DNA from: Nocardioides limicola
GTDB taxonomy: Bacteria > Actinomycetota > Actinomycetes > Propionibacteriales > Nocardioidaceae
Length of the DNA: 51,205 nt
Assembly: GCF_016827675.1 (NCBI RefSeq)
Contig: NZ_JAERJA010000016.1
Coordinates: forward strand, 1 to 51,205
Direction of reading: 5' to 3'
Under the pieces are notes generated by a model. It was not told the origin of the DNA. It worked only from the letters and a program-made list of their open reading frames with translations, and did not search any database. Below are positions 1-8,393 of this stretch, piece by piece (position 1 is the first letter of the stretch; each line of letters begins with the position of its first letter). Made by a program: the position numbers and the translations under genes.

Positions 1-351
1 GCCTCGATACACCGCCTCGTTCCTCGGCGGCACTCGACCACCGAACAGGCGCGGCACTCGACCACCGAGCACGGTGGTGTGGTTCGGCGGTCGAGTAGCG
101 AGCGTCAGCGAGCGTATCGAGACCCCGTGCGACCTCGGGGGTGGCCTCGATACACCGCCTCGCAAGCTCGGCGGCACTCGACCACCGAACAAGGGTGGCA
201 CTCGACCACCGAAACGACGCGACGCCCGATCCACCACGAGATACACCCCGCCCCTGACCCCGCACCCCCACCGGCTGCGGGGCCACCGGCACGCCCGGGT
301 GGAGTTTGCGCGCGGAGTGAGTGTGGGGGTGGTTGCTATGGTCGGACGGCG
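1..351. repeat. Intergenic repeat cluster upstream of the first acyltransferase
   Basis: No gene is supported here. Bases 1-46 and 144-190 are two near-identical copies of a unit that begins GCCTCGATACACCGCCTCG and ends GGCACTCGACCACCGAAC. Shorter pieces containing GGCACTCGACCACCGA lie at 52-69 and 194-210. Between them, 79-123 carries the related unit in the opposite orientation, with the core TCGAGTAGCGAGCGTCAG and ending TATCGAGAC. The arms are therefore inverted relative to one another and could fold. Such elements are common between genes in Nocardioides-type genomes. Open frames across this stretch (for example from 79) read through the repeats and are not credible coding sequence. Confidence 0.75.
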
Positions 352-2415
352 ATGCCCCCACGTCGCACTTGGACCTACCGACCCGAACTCGATGGACTCC
401 GGATGGTGGCGATGGTCACCATCGTCTTCTTCCATGCTGGAGTCTCAGGCGCCGGAAACGCCTTCATCGCCCTCGACCTCTTCTTCGTCCTGTCGGGGTT
501 CCTGGTGACCCACGTCGTCCTGACAGAGGTCGACGAGACAGGCACCCTGAACCTCCGTCGCTTCTACGCCCGGAGGGTCCGCAGGCTGCTGCCCGCCGCC
601 GTACTCGCGGTCCTCGGGACCACGCTGCTGGTGCTGCTGACCTTCACCGAGCCAGAGCGTGCGGAGTTCATCCGGCATGCCCAGGCTGCCCTGGTCTACC
701 TCGCGAACTGGCAGTTCGTTGCCGAGGCCCACGACTACTTCGGCACCGAGATGACCGCGTCGCCGTTCATGCACTACTGGTCACTGTCCTTGGAGGAGCA
801 GTACTACATCATCTTCCCCCTGCTGGTGATGATGGTGCTGGCCGCCGCTCGTGGTCGCCAGAGGGTGCTCCTCGCCGTGCTCGGCTGCCTCTTCGTCGCC
901 TCAGTCGCGTCCCAACTCGTCTCGGCCAATGTGGACCCGGTGCGCGCCTACTACGCCACCGACGCCCGGCTCTTCCAACTGCTGGCCGGAGCGCTCGTCG
1001 CGATCGGGGTGCGGGAGTTGACCCGGGTCCAACTCACCGCGCGGGCGGGGGCGTGGTTGACCGCGCTCGGCTTCGGGGGCTATCTGCTGCTGGGCAGCGA
1101 ACTGTTCTCCATGTCCGCGTCGGCACGGAACCTGCTCGCCACCCCGTTGGCCTGTGCGATGGTTCTTGGCCTCTACACCACCCCGAGCACCTCGGTCGGC
1201 CGCCTCCTGTCCGCGCCGACCTCGGTGTACCTCGGGAAGATCTCCTACGGCACCTACCTGTGGCACTGGCCGCTGATTCTGGTGCTGCAGCGCTACACCA
1301 CGACTTCGGCCTGGGTGATCGCGACGGCAGCGCTGCTGCTGGCCAGCGCCTTCGCCGCGCTCTCCTACCAGCTCGTCGAGACCCCGATCCGGCGGGCCCG
1401 GCGACTCGAAGGCGTCGATGGCAAGGTGGTGGTGGCCGGGCTCACCGTCAGCGTGGTCACCGCGGCAGTGGTGATCGCACCGATGCTCGCCAGCAATCGA
1501 TCCCCAGCCGTTGTGTTGGTGGCGGATGCGACCGAGCACGTCGAGGGCCTGGCCCAGATCGGTGACGTAGCCGACGTGGTGGCCGAGGAGGTCCCGGTGA
1601 TCGACTTCGGCGCAGTGGCAAAGAACAGGGGCCCTCTCGGCAGATGCGCCCCGTCGGCCCCCGAGGACTGCGTGTTGGTGGACGGTGACGGCCCGCACCT
1701 GGTGCTTGTGGGGGACAGTCACGCACGGATGTTGGCGCCGGCGTTCGCGGCATTGGCCAACGAGCGAGGCTTCAAACTGTCGATCTCCATTGCGGTCGCC
1801 TGCCCGTGGCCGCACGACCTGCTCCGGGTGGGGCGCGTACAGGAACGTCACGAAGGGCCGTGTCGGGAGGCACGAGATGACTTCTACACCGTCACCCTGC
1901 CGGCGATGCAGCCCGATCTGGTGCTCGTCGCGAATCTAGCTCGTTCGGACGCCGGGTGGGACGGGCACTTGGCGCGCGCCGACGGGATCACTGGGCCTGC
2001 CGATCGGATGTACTCCGAAGCCGTGCAGGACACGGTGGACTTGGTGCGGTCCGCTGGTGCCTCGATGGTGATGTTCCACAGCATCATGGGGACCCAGGGG
2101 TGGACCAATACCGGCTACGACACCCTGTCCTGCCTGGCCGGGGCGTCATCGCTGTCAGAATGTGTCGTTCTGCCGCCTTCGGAACCGCGGCCGCTGGCCG
2201 ATAGCATCTATGAAGCCGCCGCGATCGGTGACGACCGCGTTGCCAGCATCGACGTCAACCCGTTGGTTTGCCCGACCACCGTGATCTGCTCCAGCGTTGT
2301 GGATGAACTTGCGGTGTGGCGAGACCCGATTCACGTCAACCCCGACATCTTCGTGCGCCATCGCGCGGAGCTATGGGAACTCATCGAGGAGTCAGGGGTT
2401 GTGGACGCAGGCTGA
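352..2415 (+). CDS. Membrane acyltransferase (acyltransferase-3 family) with C-terminal SGNH domain
   Basis: A 687-residue protein of the OafA/YrhL type, which transfers acyl (often acetyl) groups to cell-surface glycans. Near the N-terminus it has YRPELDGLRMVAMV and an FFHAG motif, where the conserved His of this family lies in the first membrane segment. About ten membrane helices follow, including FVLSGFLVTHVVL, the SLSLEEQYYIIFPLL loop and YGTYLWHWPLILVL. The C-terminal third (from about residue 400) is an extracellular SGNH esterase-like domain with GDSH at residues 454-457 (Ser456 predicted nucleophile) and a late DPIHVN block supplying Asp/His. I chose ATG 352 because family similarity starts there; the frame open from 79 lies in repeats. 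No strong ribosome site is visible. It converges on the next gene with a three-base gap. The substrate is unknown. Confidence 0.88.
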   Translation: MPPRRTWTYRPELDGLRMVAMVTIVFFHAGVSGAGNAFIALDLFFVLSGFLVTHVVLTEVDETGTLNLRRFYARRVRRLLPAAVLAVLGTTLLVLLTFTEPERAEFIRHAQAALVYLANWQFVAEAHDYFGTEMTASPFMHYWSLSLEEQYYIIFPLLVMMVLAAARGRQRVLLAVLGCLFVASVASQLVSANVDPVRAYYATDARLFQLLAGALVAIGVRELTRVQLTARAGAWLTALGFGGYLLLGSELFSMSASARNLLATPLACAMVLGLYTTPSTSVGRLLSAPTSVYLGKISYGTYLWHWPLILVLQRYTTTSAWVIATAALLLASAFAALSYQLVETPIRRARRLEGVDGKVVVAGLTVSVVTAAVVIAPMLASNRSPAVVLVADATEHVEGLAQIGDVADVVAEEVPVIDFGAVAKNRGPLGRCAPSAPEDCVLVDGDGPHLVLVGDSHARMLAPAFAALANERGFKLSISIAVACPWPHDLLRVGRVQERHEGPCREARDDFYTVTLPAMQPDLVLVANLARSDAGWDGHLARADGITGPADRMYSEAVQDTVDLVRSAGASMVMFHSIMGTQGWTNTGYDTLSCLAGASSLSECVVLPPSEPRPLADSIYEAAAIGDDRVASIDVNPLVCPTTVICSSVVDELAVWRDPIHVNPDIFVRHRAELWELIEESGVVDAG

Positions 2416-2418
2416 TCC

Positions 2419-3150
2419 TCATCGCAGTTGATCGGCTCGGCGACGGTCGAGTCGACCGTCCCCGAGGTCGGCGCGGTGCCCGGCTGCCCACCCGGCGTGG
2501 CCACCGTCGCCGGAGAGGTGTCGAGGACGGGCGTGGCTGACCGTGGGATACGCCGTCTCCAGGGCTCGGCCGACTTCGGCGGAGCGGTCCGCGAGCACCA
2601 ACGCGGTCGACAGGCCCGCCTGCCGGAAGTCGGCTTCGGCCGCTGCGCTGGCCCGTTCCTCGGCAGCCCTCAGCCGCTGACTCACGGCGCCCGTGAAGCC
2701 GGCCAGCCACGACCGCCGGTATGCGGCCGCATGCTGGCGGCGGGGGACCGGGGTACGAGCCAGATCCCGCACCGCCTGCAGCAACAGGCTGGTGAACAGC
2801 AACTCGACCCGGTCCAGATCGCTGCGATGGCCGAACACGTGCAGGGTCACCTCCTTGGCGCCACCACGCCGGTCGGTCAAGCGGACCGCCCGGCACCCCA
2901 ACCGGTACGCCACCACGCCCAACAGGTCGGCTTTGTCGACGGCGTACGGCGGGTCCAGCCGCACCTGCCGATCGACCACGGCACTGCCGTCGGTCGCGGC
3001 CTCGCGCAGCGCGTCCGCGAGGCCGTGCTGAGCGATCAGTTGGGTGGCCTTGGCTGTATAGATCTCTGCTTCCGCAGGGGTGGCAGCCGGGTCTTCGGCC
3101 TTGGCGAGCAGCTTGCGGACCTTCGCGAGGACCGGGTCGGCGTCGTTCAT
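2419..3150 (-). CDS. DUF2786 domain-containing protein
   Basis: A 243-residue cytoplasmic protein of unknown function. The N-terminus (MNDADPVLAKVRKLLAKAED...EAEIYTAKATQLIAQHGL, about residues 1-45) is the DUF2786 signature, a short helical module found in actinobacterial and phage proteins. The C-terminus (GHAGWAAGHRADLGDGRLDRR) matches the Gly/Ala/Arg-rich tail usual in actinobacterial members. AAAGGA lies nine bases upstream of ATG 3150; a GTG one codon earlier (3153) is an equally possible start. The gene is divergent from truA and convergent with the acyltransferase. Confidence 0.8.
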   Translation of the reverse strand: MNDADPVLAKVRKLLAKAEDPAATPAEAEIYTAKATQLIAQHGLADALREAATDGSAVVDRQVRLDPPYAVDKADLLGVVAYRLGCRAVRLTDRRGGAKEVTLHVFGHRSDLDRVELLFTSLLLQAVRDLARTPVPRRQHAAAYRRSWLAGFTGAVSQRLRAAEERASAAAEADFRQAGLSTALVLADRSAEVGRALETAYPTVSHARPRHLSGDGGHAGWAAGHRADLGDGRLDRRRADQLR

Positions 3151-3249
3151 CACCGGACATCCTTTCGTGAGCACTGAGAAGGTCACGCTGGCAGGGGTCA
3201 CCGACAGTCCGTGCTGCCTGCCGCCCAGGCGGGTGGGAGGATGCCCCCT

Positions 3250-4083
3250 GTGCGTATCCGGATCGACCTCGCCTACGACGGCACCGACTTCCACGGTTGG
3301 GCTGACCAGCCGGGGCTACGCACGGTCCAGGGGGTGCTGGAGGCAGCCCTGGCCACCGCACTGCGACGGCCGCAACTACGGGTGACATGCGCCGGGCGTA
3401 CCGACACCGGTGTGCATGCCCGAGGGCAGGTGGTGCACGCCGATGTCGATGCCGATGCCTTCGCGGCGAGCTCCGGCCGCCCCGACACGCCACCGGGCGA
3501 GGCGCTGCGTCGTCGCTTGAACGGGATCCTGCCCGCCGACGTACGCGTGCACCGGGTCGCAGAATCCCCCGCCGGCTTCGACGCGAGGTTCTCGGCGCTG
3601 TGGCGCGAGTACGTCTACCGGATCGCCGACCGGCCCGCCACGCAGGACCCGCTGCTGCGGGGCCACGTGCTGAGTTGGGGGCGGGAGCTCGACGAGCAGG
3701 CCATGCACCGGGCCGCACAGCGACTCGTCGGCGAACACGACTTCGCCTCGTTCTGCCGCCGCCGCGAGGGCGCCACCACGATCAGGACGCTGCTCGGCTA
3801 TGACTGGACCCGCCGGGCCGACGGACTGCTGGAGGCCACCGTTCGAGCGGACGCGTTCTGCCACTCGATGGTCCGGGCCCTGGTCGGATGCCTGGTCGCG
3901 GTAGGGGAGGGGCGCCGGGACGATGCGTGGGTCCAGCAGGTGCTGACCGACGCCCGCCGGAATCCGGCGGTGACCGTCATCCACGCCCACGGGCTGACCC
4001 TGGAGCGGGTCTGCTATCCCCCCGATGCCGAGCTCGCTTCGCGGGCCGAGACCGCCAGGAGCGTGCGTCGCCTTGACCGATGA
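3250..4083 (+). CDS. truA: tRNA pseudouridine(38-40) synthase TruA
   Basis: Converts U38-U40 in the anticodon arm of tRNAs to pseudouridine. The protein has 277 residues, the usual bacterial length. It begins RIRIDLAYDGTDFHGWA, and the active-site block CAGRTDTGVHARGQVVH contains the catalytic Asp at about residue 52. Later LFxRR-like segments (HDFASFCRRREGATTIRTL and FCHSMVRALVGCLVAVGEG) complete the fold. GGGAGG at 3235-3240 is nine bases before GTG 3250 but directly abuts ATG 3241, so the GTG is preferred. In many actinobacteria truA follows the ribosomal-protein cluster; here it is separated from it. It overlaps the next gene by 11 bases. Confidence 0.95.
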   Translation: MRIRIDLAYDGTDFHGWADQPGLRTVQGVLEAALATALRRPQLRVTCAGRTDTGVHARGQVVHADVDADAFAASSGRPDTPPGEALRRRLNGILPADVRVHRVAESPAGFDARFSALWREYVYRIADRPATQDPLLRGHVLSWGRELDEQAMHRAAQRLVGEHDFASFCRRREGATTIRTLLGYDWTRRADGLLEATVRADAFCHSMVRALVGCLVAVGEGRRDDAWVQQVLTDARRNPAVTVIHAHGLTLERVCYPPDAELASRAETARSVRRLDR

Positions 4084-4669
4084 GCACTACTTCACCGCCG
4101 ACCCGACGGTCGCCTTCCAACGCACCCCGATCACCGTGTCGGTCTGGGGTCAGACGTTCGACCTCGCCACCGGGTCCGGGGTGTTCGCGCAGGGGCGCCT
4201 CGACATCGGAACGTCGGTGCTGTTCCGGGAGACCGAACCACCCGCCGCCGGGCACGTGCTGGACCTGGGCTGTGGGTACGGCGTGATCGGCCTGGCCGCG
4301 CTGCTCGCCTCGAACGAGGTGACCGTCACCGCCGTCGACGTCAACGAACGAGCGCTGGCCCTGGCCCGAGAGAACGCCGCGGCGCTGGGAGTGGCGGACC
4401 GCTATCTGGCCTGCACTCCGGACACCGCACCGGAGGCGACGTACGACGAGATCTGGTCGAACCCGCCGATCCGGATCGGCAAGCAGGCGCTGCACGAACT
4501 GCTGCTCACCTGGCTGCCGCGGCTGGCTCCGGGCGGCCGGGCGACCCTGGTCGTCGGCAAGAACCTGGGCGCCGACTCGTTGCAACGTTGGCTCACCGAT
4601 CAGGGTTGGCCCACCACCCGGCTGGCCAGCGCGAAGGGCTTCCGGGTGCTGCAGGCCCAGGCCGGGTGA
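4073..4669 (+). CDS. RsmC-like class I SAM-dependent methyltransferase
   Basis: A 198-residue methyltransferase resembling the catalytic half of RsmC/RlmG, the enzymes that make N2-methylguanosine in rRNA. It begins TDEHYFTADPTVAFQRTPITV. Motif I is VLDLGCGYGVIG near residue 62 and the substrate-pocket motif is SNPPIRIGK near 130. The start is taken as TTG 4073, with AGGAG at 4057-4061; no ATG or GTG in frame gives a better fit. It overlaps truA, suggesting coupled translation and a shared role in RNA modification. The exact target cannot be read from sequence. It ends one base before the stop of the convergent gene. Confidence 0.85.
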   Translation: MTDEHYFTADPTVAFQRTPITVSVWGQTFDLATGSGVFAQGRLDIGTSVLFRETEPPAAGHVLDLGCGYGVIGLAALLASNEVTVTAVDVNERALALARENAAALGVADRYLACTPDTAPEATYDEIWSNPPIRIGKQALHELLLTWLPRLAPGGRATLVVGKNLGADSLQRWLTDQGWPTTRLASAKGFRVLQAQAG

Positions 4670-4670
4670 C

Positions 4671-5267
4671 TCACTGCTGCATCACCACCACCGAGAAGTT
4701 CGCGCCCTGCAGTTGAGTGGTTCCGTTCAGCATGCATTGCACCGTGAACTGCGTCTCTGAGAACCTGAACACGTTGCATCGGGCGTTGGCCCCGGAGCCG
4801 GTCGCCACGATGATCGCCCCGGGCGTCAACGAGCCACCCGGCATCGTGAACTGGTAGAAGCCCTCCTCGTTCGCGACCACTGTGAGCGGTCCGCCGACCC
4901 GGTTGAACTGGCCACGGATCACCGGGTTGGTGCCGTTGCCCTGGACATTGGCGCCAGCCACGGCGACGCCCGGCACCTCTGCTGCCAGCTTGGTGCCGGT
5001 GATCGCACCGCTCGCGATCTTGCCGGTCTTGACCGCGTTCTTCTTGAGCTTCTTGGTGGTGACGGCCTGGTTCTTGATCTTCGCGGTGGTGACCGCGCCC
5101 TTGGTGAGGTCGCTGGTGGTGACCTTGAGGTGGTTGGCGGCCACCGGCGCGATGTTGAGCCCGATCAGCGCTGCGGCGAGCAACCCGACCAGTGCGGCGT
5201 ACCGGCGTCGACTCCGGCGCATCCGCCGCTCGAGTCGATCGAGTCTGGCTTCAGTGTCGATGTCCAT
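4671..5267 (-). CDS. Exported repeat protein, paralog E of a five-member array
   Basis: A 198-residue protein of unknown function. Residues 1-22 are a charged segment (LDRLERRMRRSRRR), and 23-44 are a hydrophobic helix (ALVGLLAAALIGLNIAPVAA) that could be a membrane anchor or a signal peptide cleaved after VAA. From about 46 to 95 come short repeats of the form SDLTKGAVTTAKIKN / QAVTTKKLKKN / AVKTGKIASG. The C-terminal domain (from about 100) is unlike the other four paralogs and ends FSVVVMQQ. It has two cysteines about 12 residues apart in the last third. It is last in the C-D-E unit, 34 bases after paralog D. Its ribosome site is weak, so coupling to D is plausible. Confidence 0.8.
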   Translation of the reverse strand: MDIDTEARLDRLERRMRRSRRRYAALVGLLAAALIGLNIAPVAANHLKVTTSDLTKGAVTTAKIKNQAVTTKKLKKNAVKTGKIASGAITGTKLAAEVPGVAVAGANVQGNGTNPVIRGQFNRVGGPLTVVANEEGFYQFTMPGGSLTPGAIIVATGSGANARCNVFRFSETQFTVQCMLNGTTQLQGANFSVVVMQQ

Positions 5268-5301
5268 GGAGAGTCCGTTCCGTGCCGGTACGCCGCGCCA
5301 G

Positions 5302-6096
5302 TCAGTTCAGCCCGAGCAGCCGGGCCGCGAAGTCGGGATCGCCGGTGCCGTCCCCCGGGACCGACGATCGAGACAGCACCGGGGAGCCGGCGCGTTCGAA
5401 GCTGATCCCGTCCATAGGCAGGCCGAACCCTGGCCAATTCGAGTAGACCGCCCCTGCCGGCAGGGTACTGGGACCCAACACGAGTGGCGAGGTGCCGACC
5501 ACGATGACCGTCACGTCGCCCATCGGGTAGATCTGCGTCGTTGCCGGGCGATATCCAGTGGGCAGGATGAACGCGATTCCGTCGGCTGTCTCACCCTCAT
5601 CATCGGGGTCACACACCCCGTCGCCCCCCGGCCCGTCCTCGGCAAACGCGACGCCGCTCAGGTGGACGACGCCGAACCGGTCCACACGGAAGCTGGGGTG
5701 ACCCACGGTCGGGATGACGCTGACGCCGCTCTGCCAGATGCAGTCGCCTTGGCCGCCGTTGCGATAGGCGGGGTTGCCCGGTGTGCCGACTCGCCGGTAC
5801 TTCTCCTCGCGGGTGAGTTTCGCCGTGGTGACGGCCCCGTTGGCGATCCGGGAGGTCTTCACCGCGTTCTTCTTGAGCTTCTTGGTGGTGACGGCCTGGT
5901 TCTTGATCTTCGGGGTGGTGACCGCGCCCTTGGTGAGGTCGCTGGTCTTGACGTTGAGGTGGTTGGCGGCCACCGGGCCGACGGAGAAGCCGAGCAGCAT
6001 CGCCGCCATGGCGGCGACCAGTGCGGTGCTGCGTCGGCGGGTCCGTTGCATCCGCCGCTCGAGTTGCTGGAACTTCGCTGCAGTCTCGGAGTCCAT
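5302..6096 (-). CDS. Exported repeat protein, paralog D
   Basis: A 264-residue protein with the same plan as its neighbours: a basic coiled-coil-like head (KFQQLERRMQRTRRR), a hydrophobic segment ending GPVAANHLNV, then repeats SDLTKGAVTTPKIKN, QAVTTKKLKKN, AVKTSRIANG and AVTTAKLTRE (about residues 52-95). The C-terminal domain (about 100-264) is shared only with paralog C. It includes GNPAYRNGGQGDCIWQSGV, HPSFRVDRFGVVHLSGVA, GVCDPDD and LPTGYRPATTQIYP, and ends LLGLN. The look is of a trimeric shaft plus a beta-rich head, but that is inference. AAAGGGA five bases before ATG 6096 supports the start. Function unknown. Confidence 0.82.
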   Translation of the reverse strand: MDSETAAKFQQLERRMQRTRRRSTALVAAMAAMLLGFSVGPVAANHLNVKTSDLTKGAVTTPKIKNQAVTTKKLKKNAVKTSRIANGAVTTAKLTREEKYRRVGTPGNPAYRNGGQGDCIWQSGVSVIPTVGHPSFRVDRFGVVHLSGVAFAEDGPGGDGVCDPDDEGETADGIAFILPTGYRPATTQIYPMGDVTVIVVGTSPLVLGPSTLPAGAVYSNWPGFGLPMDGISFERAGSPVLSRSSVPGDGTGDPDFAARLLGLN

Positions 6097-6147
6097 GGGA
6101 ATCCCTTTCGTCCGGTTCGGGTGAGATGGTGGGTGCGGGGTGCTCGG

Positions 6148-6945
6148 TCAGTTCAGGCCGAGGATCCTCCCCGTGAACTCCGGGCCGCCGGTGCTGCCGA
6201 CTGAAGCGGGCTGACGGGACAGTACGGGGGAGCCGGCTCGCTCGAAGGTGATCCCGTCCAGCGGTAGACCGAACTGCGGGTTGCTGGAGTAGACAGTCCC
6301 CGCCGGGAGTGTGCCCAGACCGGGGACCGTGAATGAGGAGGTGCCGACCACGATGACGGTTGCGTCGCCCACCGGGTAGATCTGCGGCGTTGCCGGTCGG
6401 TAGCCGGTCGGCAGGGTGAACGCGATGCCGTCGGCCGCCTCTCCCGGGTCGCCGGGGTCACAGACGCCGTCGCCGCCTCCACCATCGGTGGCACCGGCGA
6501 CCCCGCTCAGATGCACATAGCCGAATCGGTCCACCCGGAAGCTGGGGTGACCCACCCCGGCAATGATGTTGGCACCGGTCTGCCAGATGCAGTCGCCTTG
6601 GCCACCGTTGCCGAAGGCGGGGTTGCCCGATGTGCCGACGCGCCGGTACTTCTCCTCGCGGGTGAGTTTCGCCGTGGTGACGGCCCCGTTGGCGATCCGG
6701 GAGGTCTTCACCGCGTTCTTCTTGAGCTTCTTGGTGGTGACGGCCTGGTTCTTGATCTTCGGGGTGGTGACCGCGCCCTTGGTCAGATCACTGGTCTTGA
6801 CCTTGAGGTGGTTGGCGGCCACCGGCGCGACATTGAGACCGATCAGGGCCGCTACGAGGACGGCGACCAGCGTGGTGCTGCGCCGGCGGGTCCGGCGTAC
6901 CCGGTCCTCAAGTTGGTCGATCCGGGCTTCGAGTTCCTGGGACAT
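6148..6945 (-). CDS. Exported repeat protein, paralog C (first of unit C-D-E)
   Basis: A 265-residue paralog of D, closely similar along its whole length. It has a charged head IDQLEDRVRRTRRR, a hydrophobic helix ending APVAANHLKV, and the repeat block SDLTKGAVTTPKIKN...AVTTAKLTREEKYRRVGT, nearly identical to D. The head domain runs GNPAFGNGGQGDCIWQTG...HPSFRVDRFGYVHLSGVA...FERAGSPVLSR...ILGLN. GGAAAGG precedes ATG 6945. The 139 bases upstream hold the conserved 40-bp module also found before paralog A, so C probably begins its own transcript. The near identity of the N-terminal halves of C and D suggests recent duplication or gene conversion. Confidence 0.82.
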   Translation of the reverse strand: MSQELEARIDQLEDRVRRTRRRSTTLVAVLVAALIGLNVAPVAANHLKVKTSDLTKGAVTTPKIKNQAVTTKKLKKNAVKTSRIANGAVTTAKLTREEKYRRVGTSGNPAFGNGGQGDCIWQTGANIIAGVGHPSFRVDRFGYVHLSGVAGATDGGGGDGVCDPGDPGEAADGIAFTLPTGYRPATPQIYPVGDATVIVVGTSSFTVPGLGTLPAGTVYSSNPQFGLPLDGITFERAGSPVLSRQPASVGSTGGPEFTGRILGLN

Positions 6946-6984
6946 GGGGAGCCTTTCCGAGGGAGTGGTCCCAGTCAGCCTTGC

Positions 6985-7024
6985 GCTAAGGCATCGGAGA
7001 GCGCATCAGGAAGATTCCCTATCT
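6985..7024 (-). promoter_or_regulatory. Upstream module shared by units C-D-E and A-B (copy 1)
   Basis: Two blocks match copy 2 (8394-8433) at exactly the same spacing. On the plus strand they are GCTAAGG at 6985-6991 and GGAAGATTCCCTATCT at 7009-7024. The second block contains an imperfect palindrome (AGGAA-GA-TTCCCT). The sequence between the blocks is not conserved. The module ends 40 bases before ATG 6945, so it is placed to act as promoter or operator. It matches no promoter consensus I can name with confidence. Confidence 0.6.
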
Positions 7025-7084
7025 CGCCGGTATGGATCTCGCGGGTGGCCGCGACGCTCGAGGGCGCCGCGGCCACCTGCGGGT

Positions 7085-7696
7085 TCAGTCGAAGAACGCC
7101 ACGGTGAAGGCGTGCGGTGTCCACACGCCGTTGATCTCGGTGGCGATCTCAAGGCCCCCGGCGGGGACGCAGTCCCCGGCGCCATAGCCGATACCCGGGA
7201 GGCCGACCTTCGTCATCACATTGCCTTCGTCGGTCGGGTGGTAGAGCGGGGTCGCCACCGCCGTCCTGAACGTGAACGGCAGGTTGGTGAAACAGAACGC
7301 CGACGTCTCCTGCAGGCTCACCGCTGAGCTGGGCACGCCCCGCGACCGGCTGGCCACCAGGGTGCCGTCGGCCAGCACGGTGGCCACCGCCACTGCTCCA
7401 CGGGCGTTGGGGGCCAACTTGTTGCGGGTGATCGTGCCGTTGGCGATCTTGGCGTTCTTCACCGCGCCGTTCTTGATCTTGGCGGTGGTGACGGCGTTCT
7501 TTTTGATCTTCGGGGTGGTGACCGCGCCCTTGGCCAGGTCGCTGCTGGTCACGTTGAGGTGGCTGGCGGCCACCGGCCCGACCGTGAATCCGATCAGGGC
7601 GGCGGCGAGCAACCCGATGAGTACCTTGCTGACGCGTCTGCCGCGCCGTACCTGCTGTTCGAGTTGAGCAACGCGCTCGGTGAGTTCGTCGTGCAT
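7085..7696 (-). CDS. Exported repeat protein, paralog B
   Basis: A 203-residue protein. It has a charged head with heptad-like spacing (LTERVAQLEQQVRRGRR), a hydrophobic segment ending GPVAASHLNV, then four short repeats (SDLAKGAVTTPKIKK, NAVTTAKIKN, GAVKNAKIAN, GTITRNKLAPN; about residues 48-95). The C-terminal domain (about 97-203) is shared with paralog A: RGAVAVATVLADGTLVASRS, SAFCFTNLPFTF, TAVATPLYHP and the terminal HAFTVAFFD. It has two cysteines (CF and DC). ATG 7696 has AGGAG seven to eight bases upstream; the frame upstream of it is not used. It lies 44 bases after paralog A, almost certainly in one transcript. Confidence 0.82.
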   Translation of the reverse strand: MHDELTERVAQLEQQVRRGRRVSKVLIGLLAAALIGFTVGPVAASHLNVTSSDLAKGAVTTPKIKKNAVTTAKIKNGAVKNAKIANGTITRNKLAPNARGAVAVATVLADGTLVASRSRGVPSSAVSLQETSAFCFTNLPFTFRTAVATPLYHPTDEGNVMTKVGLPGIGYGAGDCVPAGGLEIATEINGVWTPHAFTVAFFD

Positions 7697-7740
7697 GGGA
7701 GAGCTCCTCAGTGTGTTGGTGTCGATGGCGGTTCGGTGGA

Positions 7741-8352
7741 TCAGTCGAAGAAGGCAACCGTGAAGGCGTGGGCCGCCCAAGTGCCGTTGACGGTGGTCGC
7801 GACCTCCAAGTCGGCTGCAGGGCTGCAGTCGTCAGCGCCGAACCCGAGGCCCGGATAGCCGACCAGCGTGGCCGGGGTCGTCACGTGAACCGGGTGATAG
7901 AGCGGGGTCGCGACCGCGGTCTTGAACTTGAACGGAAGGTCGGTGAAGCAGAACGCCGAGATGGCTTGTTTGGTCACCGCCGAGGCGGGTACGCCCCGGG
8001 AGCGGCTGGCCACCAGGGTGCCGTCGGCCAGCACGGTGGCCACCGCCACCGCGCCGCGGGCATTGGGTGCCAGCTTGGCGCGGTCGATGGTGCCGTTGGC
8101 GATCTTGGCGTTCTTCACCGCGCCGTTCTTGATCTTGGCAGTGGTGACGGCGTTCTTCTTGATCTTCGGGGTCGTGACCGCGCCCTTGGCCAGGTCGCTG
8201 CTGGTCACGTTGAGGTGGCTGGCGGCCACCGGCCCGACCGTGAGGCCGATCAGCATCGCCGCCATCGCGGCGATCAACAGCGTGCTGCGGCGACGCTCCC
8301 GGCGCAGCCGCCGGTCCAGGTCAGCGAATCGGTCATCGATGGTGTCGTGCAT
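7741..8352 (-). CDS. Exported repeat protein, paralog A (first of unit A-B)
   Basis: A 203-residue protein, the same length as paralog B and alignable to it end to end. It has a basic head (FADLDRRLRRERRR), a hydrophobic helix ending GPVAASHLNV, the repeat block SDLAKGAVTTPKIKK...GTIDRAKLAPN, and a C-terminal domain with ADGTLVASRSRGVPASAV, AFCFTDLPFKF and the terminal HAFTVAFFD. AGGGAG six bases before ATG 8352 is a good ribosome site. The conserved upstream module lies at 8394-8433. A and B differ mostly in the head and in the last 60 residues, as expected for diverging surface proteins. Confidence 0.82.
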   Translation of the reverse strand: MHDTIDDRFADLDRRLRRERRRSTLLIAAMAAMLIGLTVGPVAASHLNVTSSDLAKGAVTTPKIKKNAVTTAKIKNGAVKNAKIANGTIDRAKLAPNARGAVAVATVLADGTLVASRSRGVPASAVTKQAISAFCFTDLPFKFKTAVATPLYHPVHVTTPATLVGYPGLGFGADDCSPAADLEVATTVNGTWAAHAFTVAFFD

Positions 8353-8393
8353 GATGCTCCCTCTCTAGTTCAGTTGCCTTCAGCAAAGGTCCA

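Noticed and set aside
79..351. Upstream extension of the first acyltransferase frame
   Set aside because: The extension translates intergenic repeats; family similarity begins at ATG 352.
901..1851. Long antisense open frames opposite the acyltransferase and many other genes
   Set aside because: They are shadows of high-GC codon usage: Arg/Pro/His-rich, no family features, and they overlap well-supported genes.
4882..6204. Long plus-strand open frame across the paralog array
   Set aside because: It reads the complement of repeated AAG/ACC codons in paralogs D and E; the minus-strand genes have signal segments, repeats and ribosome sites.
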